Below the pieces are notes generated by a model. The model had not been told where the DNA came from and searched no databases. It saw only the letters and a list, made by a program, of their open reading frames with translations. Shown here one piece after another: positions 24,911-34,362 of a stretch of DNA of 64,000 nucleotides. Every line of letters starts with the position of its first letter. Positions within the stretch are counted from its first letter, which is position 1. The position numbers and the translations under genes are program-made. Source of the stretch: Oceanobacter antarcticus (GTDB lineage Bacteria; Pseudomonadota; Gammaproteobacteria; Pseudomonadales; Oceanobacteraceae); the NCBI RefSeq assembly GCF_044962685.1, contig NZ_JBBKTX010000022.1, forward strand, positions 1 to 64,000, read 5' to 3'.

Positions 24911-26449
24911 TTACCAGGTCTGAGAGCTCTTGAAAGATTCAATACACTCTTTCAGACCGGCTGCGATCTCGTCGTTAAAGTCGCCTTTCACGTTGATTTT
25001 CGCCATCAGTTCAGCAAACTCACTGTTGGCAAAGCTCAGCAGGCCAGCTTCGAATGGACGGATTTTCGCCACTTCTACGTCGTTCAGGAAGCCTTCATTG
25101 GCGGCATAAATCACCAGACCCATTTCCGCAGTCGACATCGGTGCGTACTGGCCTTGCTTCATCAGCTCGGTCACTGCGCGGCCATGTTCCAGCTGCTTGC
25201 GGGTCGCTTCATCCAGATCAGAAGCGAACTGGGCAAACGCTGCCAGTTCACGGTACTGAGCCAGCGCCAGACGAATACCACCGCCCAGCTTCTTGATGAT
25301 TTTGGTCTGTGCTGCACCACCGACACGGGAAACCGAAATACCGGCGTTCATCGCTGGACGTATGCCAGAGTTGAACAGGTTGGTTTCCAGGAAGATCTGA
25401 CCATCGGTGATCGAGATCACGTTGGTTGGTACAAACGCCGAGACGTCACCGCCCTGGGTTTCAATGATCGGCAGGGCCGTCAGCGAACCAGTCTTGCCTT
25501 CAACACCGCTTACGTTTTTGACGTAATCAGGGTTCACCCGACAAGCACGTTCCAGCAAACGGGAGTGCAAATAGAAAACGTCACCAGGGTAAGCTTCACG
25601 ACCAGGAGGACGCTTCAGCAACAATGAGATCTGACGGTAAGCCCAGGCTTGTTTGGTCAGGTCATCGTATACAATCAGGGCGTCTTCACCGCGATCGAGG
25701 AAGTATTCACCCATCGCACAACCGGCATATGGTGCCAGAAACTGCATCGCTGCAGGATCGGCGGCACCAGCGGCAACAATGATGGTGTGTTCCATGGCGC
25801 CGTGCTCTTCCAGTTTACGAACCACGTTCGCAATGGAAGACTGCTTCTGGCCAATCGCCACGTAGACACACTTAATACCAGTGCCTTTCTGGTTAATGAT
25901 GGCATCAATCGCCATCGCCGACTTGCCGGTCTGACGGTCACCAATGATCAGCTCACGCTGGCCACGACCGACAGGAACCATGGAGTCAACCGCCTTGTAA
26001 CCGGTTGGCAACGGCTGATCTACACCCTGACGAGCAATTACGCCAGGTGCAACGCGTTCAACAGGTGCCGATGTGCTGGTCTCAATCGGACCCTTGCCGT
26101 CAATCGGGCGACCCAGAGTGTCCACAACACGACCCAGCAGGGCTTCGCCGGTTGGAACTTCCAGGATACGACCGGTACATTTCGCTTTCTGGCCTTCGGC
26201 CAGCGATTTGTATTCGCCCAGAATAACCGCGCCTACAGAGTCGCGTTCCAGGTTCATGGCCAGGCCGTAGACACCGCCGTCAAATTCAATCATCTCACCG
26301 TACATTACGTCGGCAAGACCATGGATACGAACGATACCGTCGGATACGGATACAACGGTGCCCTCGTTCTGGGCTTGTGAAGTCACATCGAGACTTTCGA
26401 TGCGTTTTTTGATGACTTCACTGATCTCGGATGGATTCAGTTGCTGCAT
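24911..26449 (-). CDS. atpA: ATP synthase alpha subunit
   Basis: The non-catalytic nucleotide-binding F1 subunit, 512 residues. The N-terminus MQQLNPSEISEVIKKRIESLD is the helix that meets delta and b. Walker A is GDRQTGKSAMAIDAI (about 169-183), and the alpha signature PAMNAGISVSRVGGAAQ (about 362-378) follows. Arg in SVSRVG is the arginine finger that completes the beta site. Sits 15 bases after atpH. Complete. Confidence 0.99.
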   Translation of the reverse strand: MQQLNPSEISEVIKKRIESLDVTSQAQNEGTVVSVSDGIVRIHGLADVMYGEMIEFDGGVYGLAMNLERDSVGAVILGEYKSLAEGQKAKCTGRILEVPTGEALLGRVVDTLGRPIDGKGPIETSTSAPVERVAPGVIARQGVDQPLPTGYKAVDSMVPVGRGQRELIIGDRQTGKSAMAIDAIINQKGTGIKCVYVAIGQKQSSIANVVRKLEEHGAMEHTIIVAAGAADPAAMQFLAPYAGCAMGEYFLDRGEDALIVYDDLTKQAWAYRQISLLLKRPPGREAYPGDVFYLHSRLLERACRVNPDYVKNVSGVEGKTGSLTALPIIETQGGDVSAFVPTNVISITDGQIFLETNLFNSGIRPAMNAGISVSRVGGAAQTKIIKKLGGGIRLALAQYRELAAFAQFASDLDEATRKQLEHGRAVTELMKQGQYAPMSTAEMGLVIYAANEGFLNDVEVAKIRPFEAGLLSFANSEFAELMAKINVKGDFNDEIAAGLKECIESFKSSQTW

Positions 26450-26464
26450 GCATCGTCCCTCAAA

Positions 26465-27001
26465 CTAGGATTTCATCGCTTCGGCCAACTTTGACAGCTT
26501 GCCTGTGAGTGAGCCGTCAATAACCAGGTCGCCTGCACGAATAATAGCGCCGCCGATGAGTGACTCATCGACTTCGCTGGTCATTCGGACATCGCGTTGC
26601 AGTTTGGCTTTAAGCGCCTGAGCGAGCTTGTTTGACTGAGTTTCGGTCAGTGCGTACGCAGAGGTCACTACGACATCTACTGCGTTTTGCAGCTGGGCCT
26701 TCAGCTCTTCATAAAGAGCTGTAATTTCAGTCAACAGCGTCAGGCGCTTGTTTTCTGCCAGTACGTGCACCAGGTTTTTGGCTGCGTCATTAAGCTTTTC
26801 GCCACATACGTCAATCAAGGCTTGTGCCTGCTGCGCCGCAGTCAGAGAAGGATGTACCAGCAGCTTCGCCATCTCGGCGTCAGATGCATAAGTGGACAGC
26901 AGGGCCAGATCGTCTGACCATGCATCCAGGGACTTCTTCTCTTCTGCTTCAGCAAACACGGCCTTGGCGTATGGCCGAGCGAGAGTGGTTAATTCAGCCA
27001 T
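26465..27001 (-). CDS. atpH: ATP synthase delta subunit
   Basis: Delta (OSCP) couples the peripheral stalk to the top of F1. The 178-residue protein begins MAELTTLARPYAKAVFAEAEE, the family start, has a six-helix N-terminal domain (1-105) and the conserved C-terminal stretch SEVDESLIGGAIIRAGDLVIDGSLTGKLSKLAEAM (about 142-176). Eleven bases separate it from atpF. Confidence 0.98.
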   Translation of the reverse strand: MAELTTLARPYAKAVFAEAEEKKSLDAWSDDLALLSTYASDAEMAKLLVHPSLTAAQQAQALIDVCGEKLNDAAKNLVHVLAENKRLTLLTEITALYEELKAQLQNAVDVVVTSAYALTETQSNKLAQALKAKLQRDVRMTSEVDESLIGGAIIRAGDLVIDGSLTGKLSKLAEAMKS

Positions 27002-27012
27002 GGCAACCTCGC

Positions 27013-27483
27013 TTAGAGTTCTTCAGTCAGTTGATTAAGCAGATCAGCGTGAGCTGATGCATCGACTGACTTGCCCAGGATCTTGGTAGCGCCGGCAACC
27101 GCCAGCTCAGATACCTGTTTGCGCAGAACTTCTTTCGCGCGGTTAACCTCTTGCTCAACTTCTGCTTGAGCAGCAGCTACCAGGCGGTCACCTTCAGCGC
27201 GAGCGGTTTCTTTCGCTTCGTCGATGATTTGGTTGGCACGCTTGTTAGCCTGTTCGATGATTTCGGCAGCTTTTTCTTTGCTTTCACGCAGCTGGGAAAC
27301 GGCTTTTTCCTGAGCCAGTTCCAAGTCGCGCTCGGCACGGTTTGCTGCGTCCAGACCATCGGCAATTTTCTTTTCACGCTCTTGCATGGCACCCAGCAGG
27401 TGGGGCCATACGAATTTCATGCAAAACCACACGAAAATCGCGAATGTGATGATCTGGCCGATAAGTGTCGCGTTAATGTTCAC
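27013..27483 (-). CDS. atpF: ATP synthase b subunit
   Basis: The peripheral-stalk b subunit, 156 residues: an N-terminal membrane helix (MNINATLIGQIITFAIFVWFCMKFVWPHL, about 5-28) and a long charged coiled coil rich in Glu, Lys and Arg from residue 33 to 140, forming the dimeric arm to delta. Normal length for a gammaproteobacterial b subunit. Lies between atpE and atpH. Confidence 0.98.
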   Translation of the reverse strand: MNINATLIGQIITFAIFVWFCMKFVWPHLLGAMQEREKKIADGLDAANRAERDLELAQEKAVSQLRESKEKAAEIIEQANKRANQIIDEAKETARAEGDRLVAAAQAEVEQEVNRAKEVLRKQVSELAVAGATKILGKSVDASAHADLLNQLTEEL

Positions 27484-27537
27484 GCCAGACTCCTCATGTT
27501 CGTTGGTTAAGGAAGTTCGTTAAAAAAGGAACGACCC

Positions 27538-27765
27538 TTAGGCAGCGAACATCAGGTACAGACCCAGACCAACACCGATCATTGGTACGGCGTCAAGCAG
27601 ACCAGCGATCAGGAACATCTTGCCCTGCAGCATTGGACCCAGCTCAGGCTGACGCGCAGTACCTTCCAGCAGACGACCACCCAGCAGACCAAAACCGATA
27701 GCTGTACCCAGCGCACCCAGACCGATCATCAGAGCTGCAGCCAGGAATACCAGACCTTGTTCCAT
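27538..27765 (-). CDS. atpE: ATP synthase c subunit
   Basis: The proteolipid of the rotor ring. I start at the ATG at 27765, preceded by GGAG, giving 75 residues; a TTG four codons upstream overlaps that ribosome site and is unlikely. Two hydrophobic helices (about 4-30 and 45-73) flank the polar loop GTARQPELGPM. The ion-carrying carboxylate is Asp in GLLDAVPMIGVG (about residue 57). The binding site has no Na+-type extra ligands that I can see, so proton coupling is expected. Confidence 0.98.
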   Translation of the reverse strand: MEQGLVFLAAALMIGLGALGTAIGFGLLGGRLLEGTARQPELGPMLQGKMFLIAGLLDAVPMIGVGLGLYLMFAA

Positions 27766-27815
27766 AGTTTTCTCCAAATAGTAGTTAAGTTAGTTAGTAA
27801 GTTAATGGTTAAAAA

Positions 27816-28727
27816 TTAATGATCTTCGTGGGCCATGCTCAGATACACGATGGTCAACATCATGAAAATGAAGGCTTGCAGAGTGATCACCAGAATGTGG
27901 AAAACAGCCCATGCCCACTGCAGTACACCGCCCAGCAGGAACAACGCTCCGCCAGCAGTGAACATCAGGGCAATCAGGATAAAAATCATTTCGCCAGCAT
28001 ACATGTTACCGAACAGCCGCAGCGCCAGAGAGATTGGCTTGGCCAGCAGGGCAACCGATTCCAGAAACAAGTTGACAGGGATAAAGACGGCTTGCAGTAC
28101 CGGATTTTTGACCTTGAATGGCTGCAGGCACAGTTCACCGGCAAAGCCGCTGATGCCCTTGACTTTGATAGAGTAAAAAATCATCAGACTGAAGACAGTC
28201 AACGCCATACCCATGGTGATATTGACGTCGGTGGAGGGAACCACTTTCATGTAGTGCAGACCAAACAGGCCGAAGATAGAAGGCAAAACGTCAACCGGGA
28301 TAAGATCCATGAAGTTCATCATGAATACCCAGCAGAAAATAGTCAGCGAGAGCGGTGCTACCAGCGGATTGCGGCCGTGAAACGACTCTTTCACGGTGCC
28401 ATCGATAAATTCCACGATCATTTCGACAAAGTTCTGCATACCGGTCGGAACCGCTGTCGTGGCACGTTTTGCGCCGCGCCAGAACAGGAACATGATCAGG
28501 GCGCCAAGGCCGATAGACCAGCCCAGGGAATCGACGTGCACGGCAGAGAAGCCCATATCGGCGGCTTCTTCCTTGCTGTGAGCCATGGTCCAGGTGTCAT
28601 GAGACAGTTCGTGCTCATGTGCCTGGCCCTGTTCGTCGACTTCGTGGCGAACGTAGCCCGCTGGCAGTTTGCCATAGGTAAGATTGGTCAGGTGGTGCGA
28701 GATATACTCTTGGGAGTTTCCAGCCAT
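27816..28727 (-). CDS. atpB: ATP synthase a subunit
   Basis: The membrane stator subunit that forms the proton half-channels. The 303-residue protein has a long His/Glu-rich hydrophilic N-terminus (1-68, HEVDEQGQAHEHELSHDTW) and five or six helices. The essential arginine lies in KPISLALRLFGNMYAGEM (about 230-247), and the C-terminal helix carries the conserved QAFIFMMLTIVYLSMA. The extended N-terminus is common in Pseudomonas relatives. First structural gene after atpI. Confidence 0.98.
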   Translation of the reverse strand: MAGNSQEYISHHLTNLTYGKLPAGYVRHEVDEQGQAHEHELSHDTWTMAHSKEEAADMGFSAVHVDSLGWSIGLGALIMFLFWRGAKRATTAVPTGMQNFVEMIVEFIDGTVKESFHGRNPLVAPLSLTIFCWVFMMNFMDLIPVDVLPSIFGLFGLHYMKVVPSTDVNITMGMALTVFSLMIFYSIKVKGISGFAGELCLQPFKVKNPVLQAVFIPVNLFLESVALLAKPISLALRLFGNMYAGEMIFILIALMFTAGGALFLLGGVLQWAWAVFHILVITLQAFIFMMLTIVYLSMAHEDH

Positions 28728-28748
28728 CGTTCACTCTCAGTCCATAGT

Positions 28749-29117
28749 TTATAAATTGGCGACTTTTGCTGAGGCCAGATGCCCCAGCTGCACTGTTATA
28801 AATCCTGCAAACAGTGCCAGTACATTCAGATGCTCAACCCGCTGGAAGATGACCATAAAACACAGCGCAGTCAGCAAAAATTTCCAGGATTCTCCCTGGT
28901 AGAACGATTGCACGATCCTGGTAGCAGATCGGGCCCCGGTATAGCGGAACGCGCGCCAGACAAAGTAGGCGTTGGGCAGGGCGCAGGTTAACCCTCCCAA
29001 TAACGCCGACATGGCGGCTACATCGCTGTGTAACCAGGCAAGCAGAGCAGAAATCAGCGCCAGGATCAGTTGCAAGATGACGATCCGGTACGCAGGCGGA
29101 CGCGGTACAGTAGACAA
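28749..29117 (-). CDS. atpI: ATP synthase accessory protein AtpI
   Basis: A 122-residue, four-helix membrane protein at the head of the atp operon, 21 bases before atpB. It helps c-ring assembly and possibly Mg2+ handling. The conserved AMSALLGGLTCALPNAYFVWRAFRYTGA (about 35-62) and LTALCFMVIFQRVEHLNVLALFAGFITVQ are visible. The start at 29117 leaves a 277-base gap to the parB stop that should hold the operon promoter. Confidence 0.93.
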   Translation of the reverse strand: MSTVPRPPAYRIVILQLILALISALLAWLHSDVAAMSALLGGLTCALPNAYFVWRAFRYTGARSATRIVQSFYQGESWKFLLTALCFMVIFQRVEHLNVLALFAGFITVQLGHLASAKVANL

Positions 29118-29259
29118 CCTGACCTCATTACTTATTGGATTTCTGCTTTGGCCAGTGCAAAAGCGCGGTGATTATATGGGCAAGGTACCCGGCCTTCAAC
29201 CAGTTAGCGGATCTATCTGTAATAAATTGGTCGTAGTGCTTTAGGTGCCCTTCGCACCC

Positions 29260-29292
29260 TTGATCCCGGTCAATGGGCGCGATTTTTGTCAA
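29260..29292 (-). promoter_or_regulatory. Candidate -35 and FNR/ANR-like box upstream of the atp operon
   Basis: TTGATCCCGGTCAA (29260-29273) differs from the FNR/ANR consensus TTGAT-N4-ATCAA at one position. On the minus strand, TTGACA (29287-29292) lies just upstream of it. No convincing -10 follows at standard spacing, so this is a possible regulatory patch only. The rest of the 277-base gap shows only a short GGTGC/GCACC hairpin (29244-29258). Confidence 0.3.
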
Positions 29293-29394
29293 TAACAAGG
29301 CTGACACCCCCTTGCCTTCTCACTCAGCACCCATTGGCTACCAGCAGCCCGGTGTGCTCCGGTGGCAGAAGACACAGCGGAATCGTCAGGCAGA

Positions 29395-30297
29395 TTACTG
29401 AAGGTGGCTCAATATGCCGTCGAGTTCATCCAGGCTGGTGTAGTTGATTACCAGTTTTCCCTTGCCCCTGGCGTTATGACGGATCGAGACACTGGCACCG
29501 AGGCGCTCACCCAGCATGCGTTCCAGTCGCTCGACGTCCGGATCCGGCACGGCTGCTGGTGCTACGGCTTCAGGTTGTTTTTGTTCATGGCTACGCACCA
29601 GCGCTTCGGTTTGCCGTACAGTCAGGCCCTTGGCCACGACCTGATCGGCCGCCAGGCTTTGTGCCTGACCGCTCAATCCCAATAACGCTCTGGCATGCCC
29701 CATTTCCAGGTCGCCATTCTCCAACAGGGTTTTGACATCGGTATTCAGGTTCATCAACCGTAACAAATTGGCCACCGTGGTGCGGTTTTTGCCGACCGCC
29801 TGTGCCACTTCCTGCTGGGTGAGTTCAAACTCTTGCTGCAGCCGGTGTAACGCAATCGCCTCTTCCATCGGGTTGAGGTTTTCACGCTGGATATTCTCGA
29901 TCAGGGCCATGGCGATGGCCGCATCATCAGGCACATTGCGAATCAGCGCCGGGATCTGCTCCAACCCTGCCATACGGCTTGCTCGCCAGCGACGCTCACC
30001 GGCAATGATTTCGTAGCGATCCTCCGAACCGGCCAGCAAACGCACCATAATCGGCTGCATCAGGCCCTGGGCACGGATCGAATCTGCCAGTTCTTCCAGC
30101 GCTTCCGGCTGAATATCACGCCGGGGCTGATACTGGCCCGGCTGGATCACATCCAGCGACAGATGGATCAGGTCGCCATCTGCCTGCTCCGATGGGAGAT
30201 CGGCGGTGGTTGGGGCCGAGTCGTCGTCCTGGCCAGCGTGTGACGCTGCCAATAGCGCATCGAGGCCGCGCCCCAGGCCACGTTTACGTTTTGTCAT
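29395..30297 (-). CDS. parB: Chromosome-partitioning protein ParB
   Basis: ParB binds parS sites near the origin, spreads as a CTP-dependent clamp and loads SMC. The 300-residue protein has the RGLGRGLDALLA start, the CTP-binding region PGQYQPRRDI (51-60) and GERRWRA, and the helix-turn-helix ELTQQEVAQAVGKNRTTVANLLRL (about 153-176). A C-terminal dimerisation region ends in NYTSLDELDGIL. It is 38 bases after parA. Five candidate parS sites lie at 45-50 kb in this window. Confidence 0.97.
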   Translation of the reverse strand: MTKRKRGLGRGLDALLAASHAGQDDDSAPTTADLPSEQADGDLIHLSLDVIQPGQYQPRRDIQPEALEELADSIRAQGLMQPIMVRLLAGSEDRYEIIAGERRWRASRMAGLEQIPALIRNVPDDAAIAMALIENIQRENLNPMEEAIALHRLQQEFELTQQEVAQAVGKNRTTVANLLRLMNLNTDVKTLLENGDLEMGHARALLGLSGQAQSLAADQVVAKGLTVRQTEALVRSHEQKQPEAVAPAAVPDPDVERLERMLGERLGASVSIRHNARGKGKLVINYTSLDELDGILSHLQ

Positions 30298-30335
30298 ACC
30301 TTGATTCCGATCATGTCCGTTTCGAACATCTCTAT

Positions 30336-31106
30336 TCAGGCCGTTACCACCCGGTGACGGCGATTCATTTCTCCGGCCAGCGCCAGATAAGCCATGGCAC
30401 CACGCGAATTCCGGTCATACAGCAATGCTGGTATACCGTAGCTTGGTGCCTCGGCCAGACGCACATTGCGAGGAATGACTGTATCGTAAACCCGCGTGCC
30501 AAAGTGACTCACCAGCTGCGCTGATACATCTTCTGTCAGGCTATTACGCGGGTCATACATGGTGCGCAGCAGACCTTCAATATGGAGCTGTGGATTGTAG
30601 GCATCCTTGATCGAGTCGATGGTTTCCATCAAGGCACTGAGGCCTTCAAGAGCATAGTATTCGCACTGCATCGGAATCAGCACCGCATCGGCAGCCACCA
30701 TCGCATTCACCGTCAACATGCTGAGCGATGGCGGACAATCGATCAGTATATAGTCGTAACGCCCTTGTACACTCGCCAGCGCCTTGCGTAACCGCTGCTC
30801 GCGTCCGATCACATTGATCAGCTCCACTTCTGCAGCCGTCAGGTCGCCGTTGGAAGGAATCAGGTCATAACCCGCTTCGCCAGCTGGTACAATGGCCTCT
30901 TCTACCGCGCAACGCTGCACCAATACCTCGTAGAGGGAGTTTTCCAGTGCATATTTGTCGACACCACTGCCCATGGTAGCATTACCCTGAGGGTCAAGAT
31001 CGATCAGCATCACGCGGCGCTTGGTCGCCGCCAGTGAGGCAGCCAGATTCACTGCCGTCGTCGTCTTGCCTACGCCGCCTTTCTGATTGGTAATCGCCAG
31101 AATCAT
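30336..31106 (-). CDS. parA: Chromosome-partitioning ATPase ParA (Soj)
   Basis: A 256-residue deviant-Walker ATPase that moves ParB-parS complexes. It begins MILAITNQKGGVGKTTTAVNLAASL with the KGGVGKTTT signature (9-17), has Walker A' and B parts VMLIDLDPQGNAT and YILIDCPPSLS, and the C-terminal RLAEAPSYG. The length is typical of chromosomal ParA without an N-terminal HTH. Lies between rsmG and parB in the conserved mnmG-rsmG-parA-parB order. Confidence 0.98.
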   Translation of the reverse strand: MILAITNQKGGVGKTTTAVNLAASLAATKRRVMLIDLDPQGNATMGSGVDKYALENSLYEVLVQRCAVEEAIVPAGEAGYDLIPSNGDLTAAEVELINVIGREQRLRKALASVQGRYDYILIDCPPSLSMLTVNAMVAADAVLIPMQCEYYALEGLSALMETIDSIKDAYNPQLHIEGLLRTMYDPRNSLTEDVSAQLVSHFGTRVYDTVIPRNVRLAEAPSYGIPALLYDRNSRGAMAYLALAGEMNRRHRVVTA

Positions 31107-31127
31107 CGTCTTCGCTCTACAGGGATA

Positions 31128-31808
31128 TTATTGATCAGTCGGTGTACGGTCTGCGCCCGGAACAGCGACCAGCCGCAGCAGATGGCGCTGGCCTTCGACG
31201 CCCGGAACCTCGACGATGGCGGCCGATGCCAGTGCCACATCAGCGGGTAATGCCTCAAGTTCTTGCTGGGGGTACTGTCCTTTCATCGCTAGGTAGCAAC
31301 CGCCGGGAGCCAGTAAATGGCGGCACCAGGTCACCATATCGGACAGCGAGGCAAATGCGCGGCTGGCAATCATATCGAATGGGACGTCGGGATGATATGC
31401 CTCAACCCGGTCGTTAACGATGGTGACATTCTCCAGCCTCAGACTGGTACGGGCCTGAAACATAAAGCGCGTCTTTTTACCGTTACTGTCGAGCAGGGTA
31501 AAATGGCACTGCGGATTCAGCGCCGCCAATACCATACCAGGCAGCCCTGGGCCGGTGCCAACATCCAGAATATGGGTAGCAGAACCAAGGTGTGGCTGCA
31601 CGGCGAGACTGTCGAGCAGGTGTAAATCCACCATCGCGGATGGATCACGGATGGCGGTGAGGTTATACGCCCTGTTCCATTTGTGCAGCAGCTCCAGATA
31701 GCCCATCAGCAGATCGGCTTGCTGATCGCTCAACTTGATGTCCAGCTGAGCCGCACCACGCATCAAGCGATTACGCAATCCGGCGGGAAGAGAAGTTGCC
31801 ATGCTCAT
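31128..31808 (-). CDS. rsmG: 16S rRNA (guanine(527)-N7)-methyltransferase RsmG
   Basis: RsmG (GidB) methylates N7 of G527 in 16S rRNA. I choose the ATG at 31808 (MSMATSLPAGLRNRLMRGAAQL), giving 226 residues, near the family length; a further 27 codons upstream look non-coding. The SAM loop is ILDVGTGPGLPGMVLA (about 81-96), preceded by HLLDSLAVQPHL, with NGKKTRFM and SRAFASLSDMV further on. Loss of this gene gives low-level streptomycin resistance in other bacteria. Located between mnmG and parA. Confidence 0.96.
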   Translation of the reverse strand: MSMATSLPAGLRNRLMRGAAQLDIKLSDQQADLLMGYLELLHKWNRAYNLTAIRDPSAMVDLHLLDSLAVQPHLGSATHILDVGTGPGLPGMVLAALNPQCHFTLLDSNGKKTRFMFQARTSLRLENVTIVNDRVEAYHPDVPFDMIASRAFASLSDMVTWCRHLLAPGGCYLAMKGQYPQQELEALPADVALASAAIVEVPGVEGQRHLLRLVAVPGADRTPTDQ

Positions 31809-32017
31809 ATATTCCGTGCCTTGAGTCCTGCCCAACAAAGATGATTGCCGCGCCCATCGCCCCGTCTCGGGACTCTCTGGCGCACGCAATCCTCATACTC
31901 ACCGGCAACATAACCACATACCAGCCAGCGGGCGGCGGATACTAGCACAAAGTCAGCAGCGAGTTTGAACCTCTTCCGCAACAACCGGCATAAGACCGCA
32001 GCACGGGTACGACTGAC

Positions 32018-33919
32018 TCAGGCTTCCATCCGGTGGGCCATATTACGTTTTTTCAAATGAATCATAATCTGACTGATCGCTGCCGGCGTAACACCCGCAA
32101 GCCGTGACGCCGCACCCAGGGTTTCCGGCTTGAGCGAATAAAGCTTCTGCTTCACTTCATTGGACAAGCCACCAATGGCGTCATAGTCGAGGTCATCCGG
32201 CAGCAGCGTATGTTCATAGCGGCGTAATTGCTCGATATCCTCCAGCTGACGGGCGATATAGCCATCGTATTTGGCCTGGATCTCGACCTGTTCTGCCACG
32301 CGCGGGTCATCACTCAGTGGCTCGCCCTTGAGTCTGGCCACCAGCGGATAGGTCAGGGCAGGGCGCTTGAGCAGGTCATGGAGGTTATATTCATGGCTGA
32401 TGGCCGTTTCACCCAGCTCTGCCAGTGCCTCGGCTGCGGTCGAGCCCGGCTGAATCCAGGTGGTTTTCAAGCGTTGGGTTTCTTGCTCGATCTGCTCCCG
32501 TTTTTCACAAAATGCCGCCCAACGCTGATCACCCACAATGCCAAGGTCGCGGCCAATCTCAGTCAACCGCAGGTCAGCGTTATCTTCCCGCAGCACCAGC
32601 CGATATTCCGCCCGGCTGGTAAACATCCGATACGGTTCCTTGGTGCCCATGGTGATCAGGTCGTCAACCAGCACACCGATATAGCACTGGTCACGGCGCG
32701 GCACCCAGACGTCTTTTTCCAACGCCCGCAAGGCCGCATTCAGACCGGCCAGCAAGCCCTGGGCTCCGGCTTCTTCATAACCTGTCGTGCCGTTGATCTG
32801 GCCAGCAAAAAACAGATTATTGATACAGCGGGTTTCAAGGCTGTGCTTGAGCTGCTGGGGATCAAAATAGTCATACTCGATGGCGTAGCCCGGACGGGTA
32901 ATGTGCGCCTTCTCAAAACCGGGGATCGAGTGAATCAGATCCAGCTGCACATCAAACGGCAAACTGGTGGAAATACCGTTTGGATACAGCTCATTGCTGT
33001 TTAATCCTTCCGGCTCAACAAACACCTGATGACTGCTCTTGTCGGCGAAACGGGTGATCTTGTCTTCGATCGATGGACAATAGCGCGGGCCAATCCCTTC
33101 AATCACACCGGCATACATCGGCGAACGATCAAGATTGGCACGAATAATATCGTGGGTCCGCTCGTTGGTGTGGGTGATGTAACAGCTGACCTGCTGTGGA
33201 TGCTCGGCCAGCGATCCCATAAATGACATCACTGGCAGCGGCGTATCACCCGGCTGCTCCTGCATCACCGAGAAATCGACACTGCGACGGTCAATGCGTG
33301 CCGGCGTGCCTGTCTTCAGTCGGCCAACGGTAAAAGGCATTTCCCGCAAACGCTGGGAAAGCGCTGTCGATGGCGGATCTCCGGCACGACCGCCACTGTG
33401 ATTTTCCATGCCAATATGGATCAGGCCACCGAGGAACGTCCCCGCCGTCAACACCACCGAGGTGGCATAAATTTTCATATTGGTGTTGGTGACCACGCCA
33501 CACACCGTACTGCCAATACCATCACCATCGAGAATCAGGTCATCACAGGCTGCCTGAAAAATATCCAGGTTGGGCTGATTTTCCACGATGTTACGAATTG
33601 CAGCACGATACAGCGCACGGTCGGCCTGGGCCCGTGTCGCCCGCACCGCCGGGCCTTTACGGCTATTGAGGGTACGAAACTGGATCCCCCCCCGATCAGT
33701 TGCCCGCGCCATCGCGCCATCCAGCGCATCAATTTCTTTCACCAGATGGCTTTTGCCAATACCACCAATGGCCGGGTTACAGGACATCACGCCGACCGTG
33801 TCCGTGTTATGGGTCAGCAACAGCGTCTTGCTGCCGGTGCGAGCCGCTGCCAGTGCGGCTTCCGTACCAGCGTGACCACCACCGACCACAATCACGTCAT
33901 ATCGAACGGGATACTCCAC
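32018..33919 (-). CDS. mnmG: tRNA uridine 5-carboxymethylaminomethyl modification enzyme MnmG
   Basis: MnmG (GidA) with MnmE installs the cmnm5 group on U34 of certain tRNAs using FAD and folate. I choose GTG at 33919, five bases after GAGG, giving 633 residues starting MEYPVRYDVIVVGGGHAGTEAALAAAR; the frame is open 41 codons further upstream but that part overlaps the AT-rich DnaA-box region. Conserved motifs include SCNPAIGGIGKSHLVKEIDALDG and AGQINGTTGYEEAGAQGL (about 370-387). The usual neighbour mnmE is displaced by 3.6 kb here. Confidence 0.98.
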   Translation of the reverse strand: MEYPVRYDVIVVGGGHAGTEAALAAARTGSKTLLLTHNTDTVGVMSCNPAIGGIGKSHLVKEIDALDGAMARATDRGGIQFRTLNSRKGPAVRATRAQADRALYRAAIRNIVENQPNLDIFQAACDDLILDGDGIGSTVCGVVTNTNMKIYATSVVLTAGTFLGGLIHIGMENHSGGRAGDPPSTALSQRLREMPFTVGRLKTGTPARIDRRSVDFSVMQEQPGDTPLPVMSFMGSLAEHPQQVSCYITHTNERTHDIIRANLDRSPMYAGVIEGIGPRYCPSIEDKITRFADKSSHQVFVEPEGLNSNELYPNGISTSLPFDVQLDLIHSIPGFEKAHITRPGYAIEYDYFDPQQLKHSLETRCINNLFFAGQINGTTGYEEAGAQGLLAGLNAALRALEKDVWVPRRDQCYIGVLVDDLITMGTKEPYRMFTSRAEYRLVLREDNADLRLTEIGRDLGIVGDQRWAAFCEKREQIEQETQRLKTTWIQPGSTAAEALAELGETAISHEYNLHDLLKRPALTYPLVARLKGEPLSDDPRVAEQVEIQAKYDGYIARQLEDIEQLRRYEHTLLPDDLDYDAIGGLSNEVKQKLYSLKPETLGAASRLAGVTPAAISQIMIHLKKRNMAHRMEA

Positions 33920-34017
33920 AGCCACCTCACCAAATAACAGGAATTTCAAAAACGGGCGCGGATTATAGCAATTACCCCAGTAAGCAGATAGGGCTTTGTA
34001 CAAAATATGAGCAGTAG

Positions 34018-34242
34018 CACTATCCACAGGTAAATAAGGCACTCAATCCATTGTGTACAGTGTTATCCACAGCCACTGGGAAATCATTTTTTATCCTTGT
34101 TAATCAATGAGTTATATTGTTAATAAATAGCCGATAAGTGATTTTTTATCGGTATAAAAAAATTACCGAATAAAGGTTATTGAAGGATAGCAACCCCTTA
34201 CAACAAGGGTTTACCACATTTCCTAACAGGGTTATCCACAGA
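34018..34242. other. DnaA-box and AT-rich segment upstream of mnmG (origin-like)
   Basis: This lies in the 479-base gene-free gap 33920-34398. Perfect DnaA boxes TTATCCACA occur at 34063-34071 and 34232-34240, and a one-mismatch box CTATCCACA at 34020-34028. Between them (about 34082-34190) is strongly AT-rich DNA with TTATCGGTA/TACCGAATAA arms, resembling a DNA-unwinding element. E. coli has oriC beside mnmG, while Pseudomonas uses the rpmH-dnaA gap, which here also has boxes. This segment could be a second or vestigial origin, or a DnaA-regulated mnmG promoter. Confidence 0.6.
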
Positions 34243-34362
34243 AAAAATAGCCATTAGATGATGACCAAGGAAGAACATCCAGCCGGATGCCTGCACCATT
34301 ACTGATCGCTTCAGGCGCTTGCAGGGTGGTCAGAACGAAACAGTAAGGGAAAAACAGGGAAG

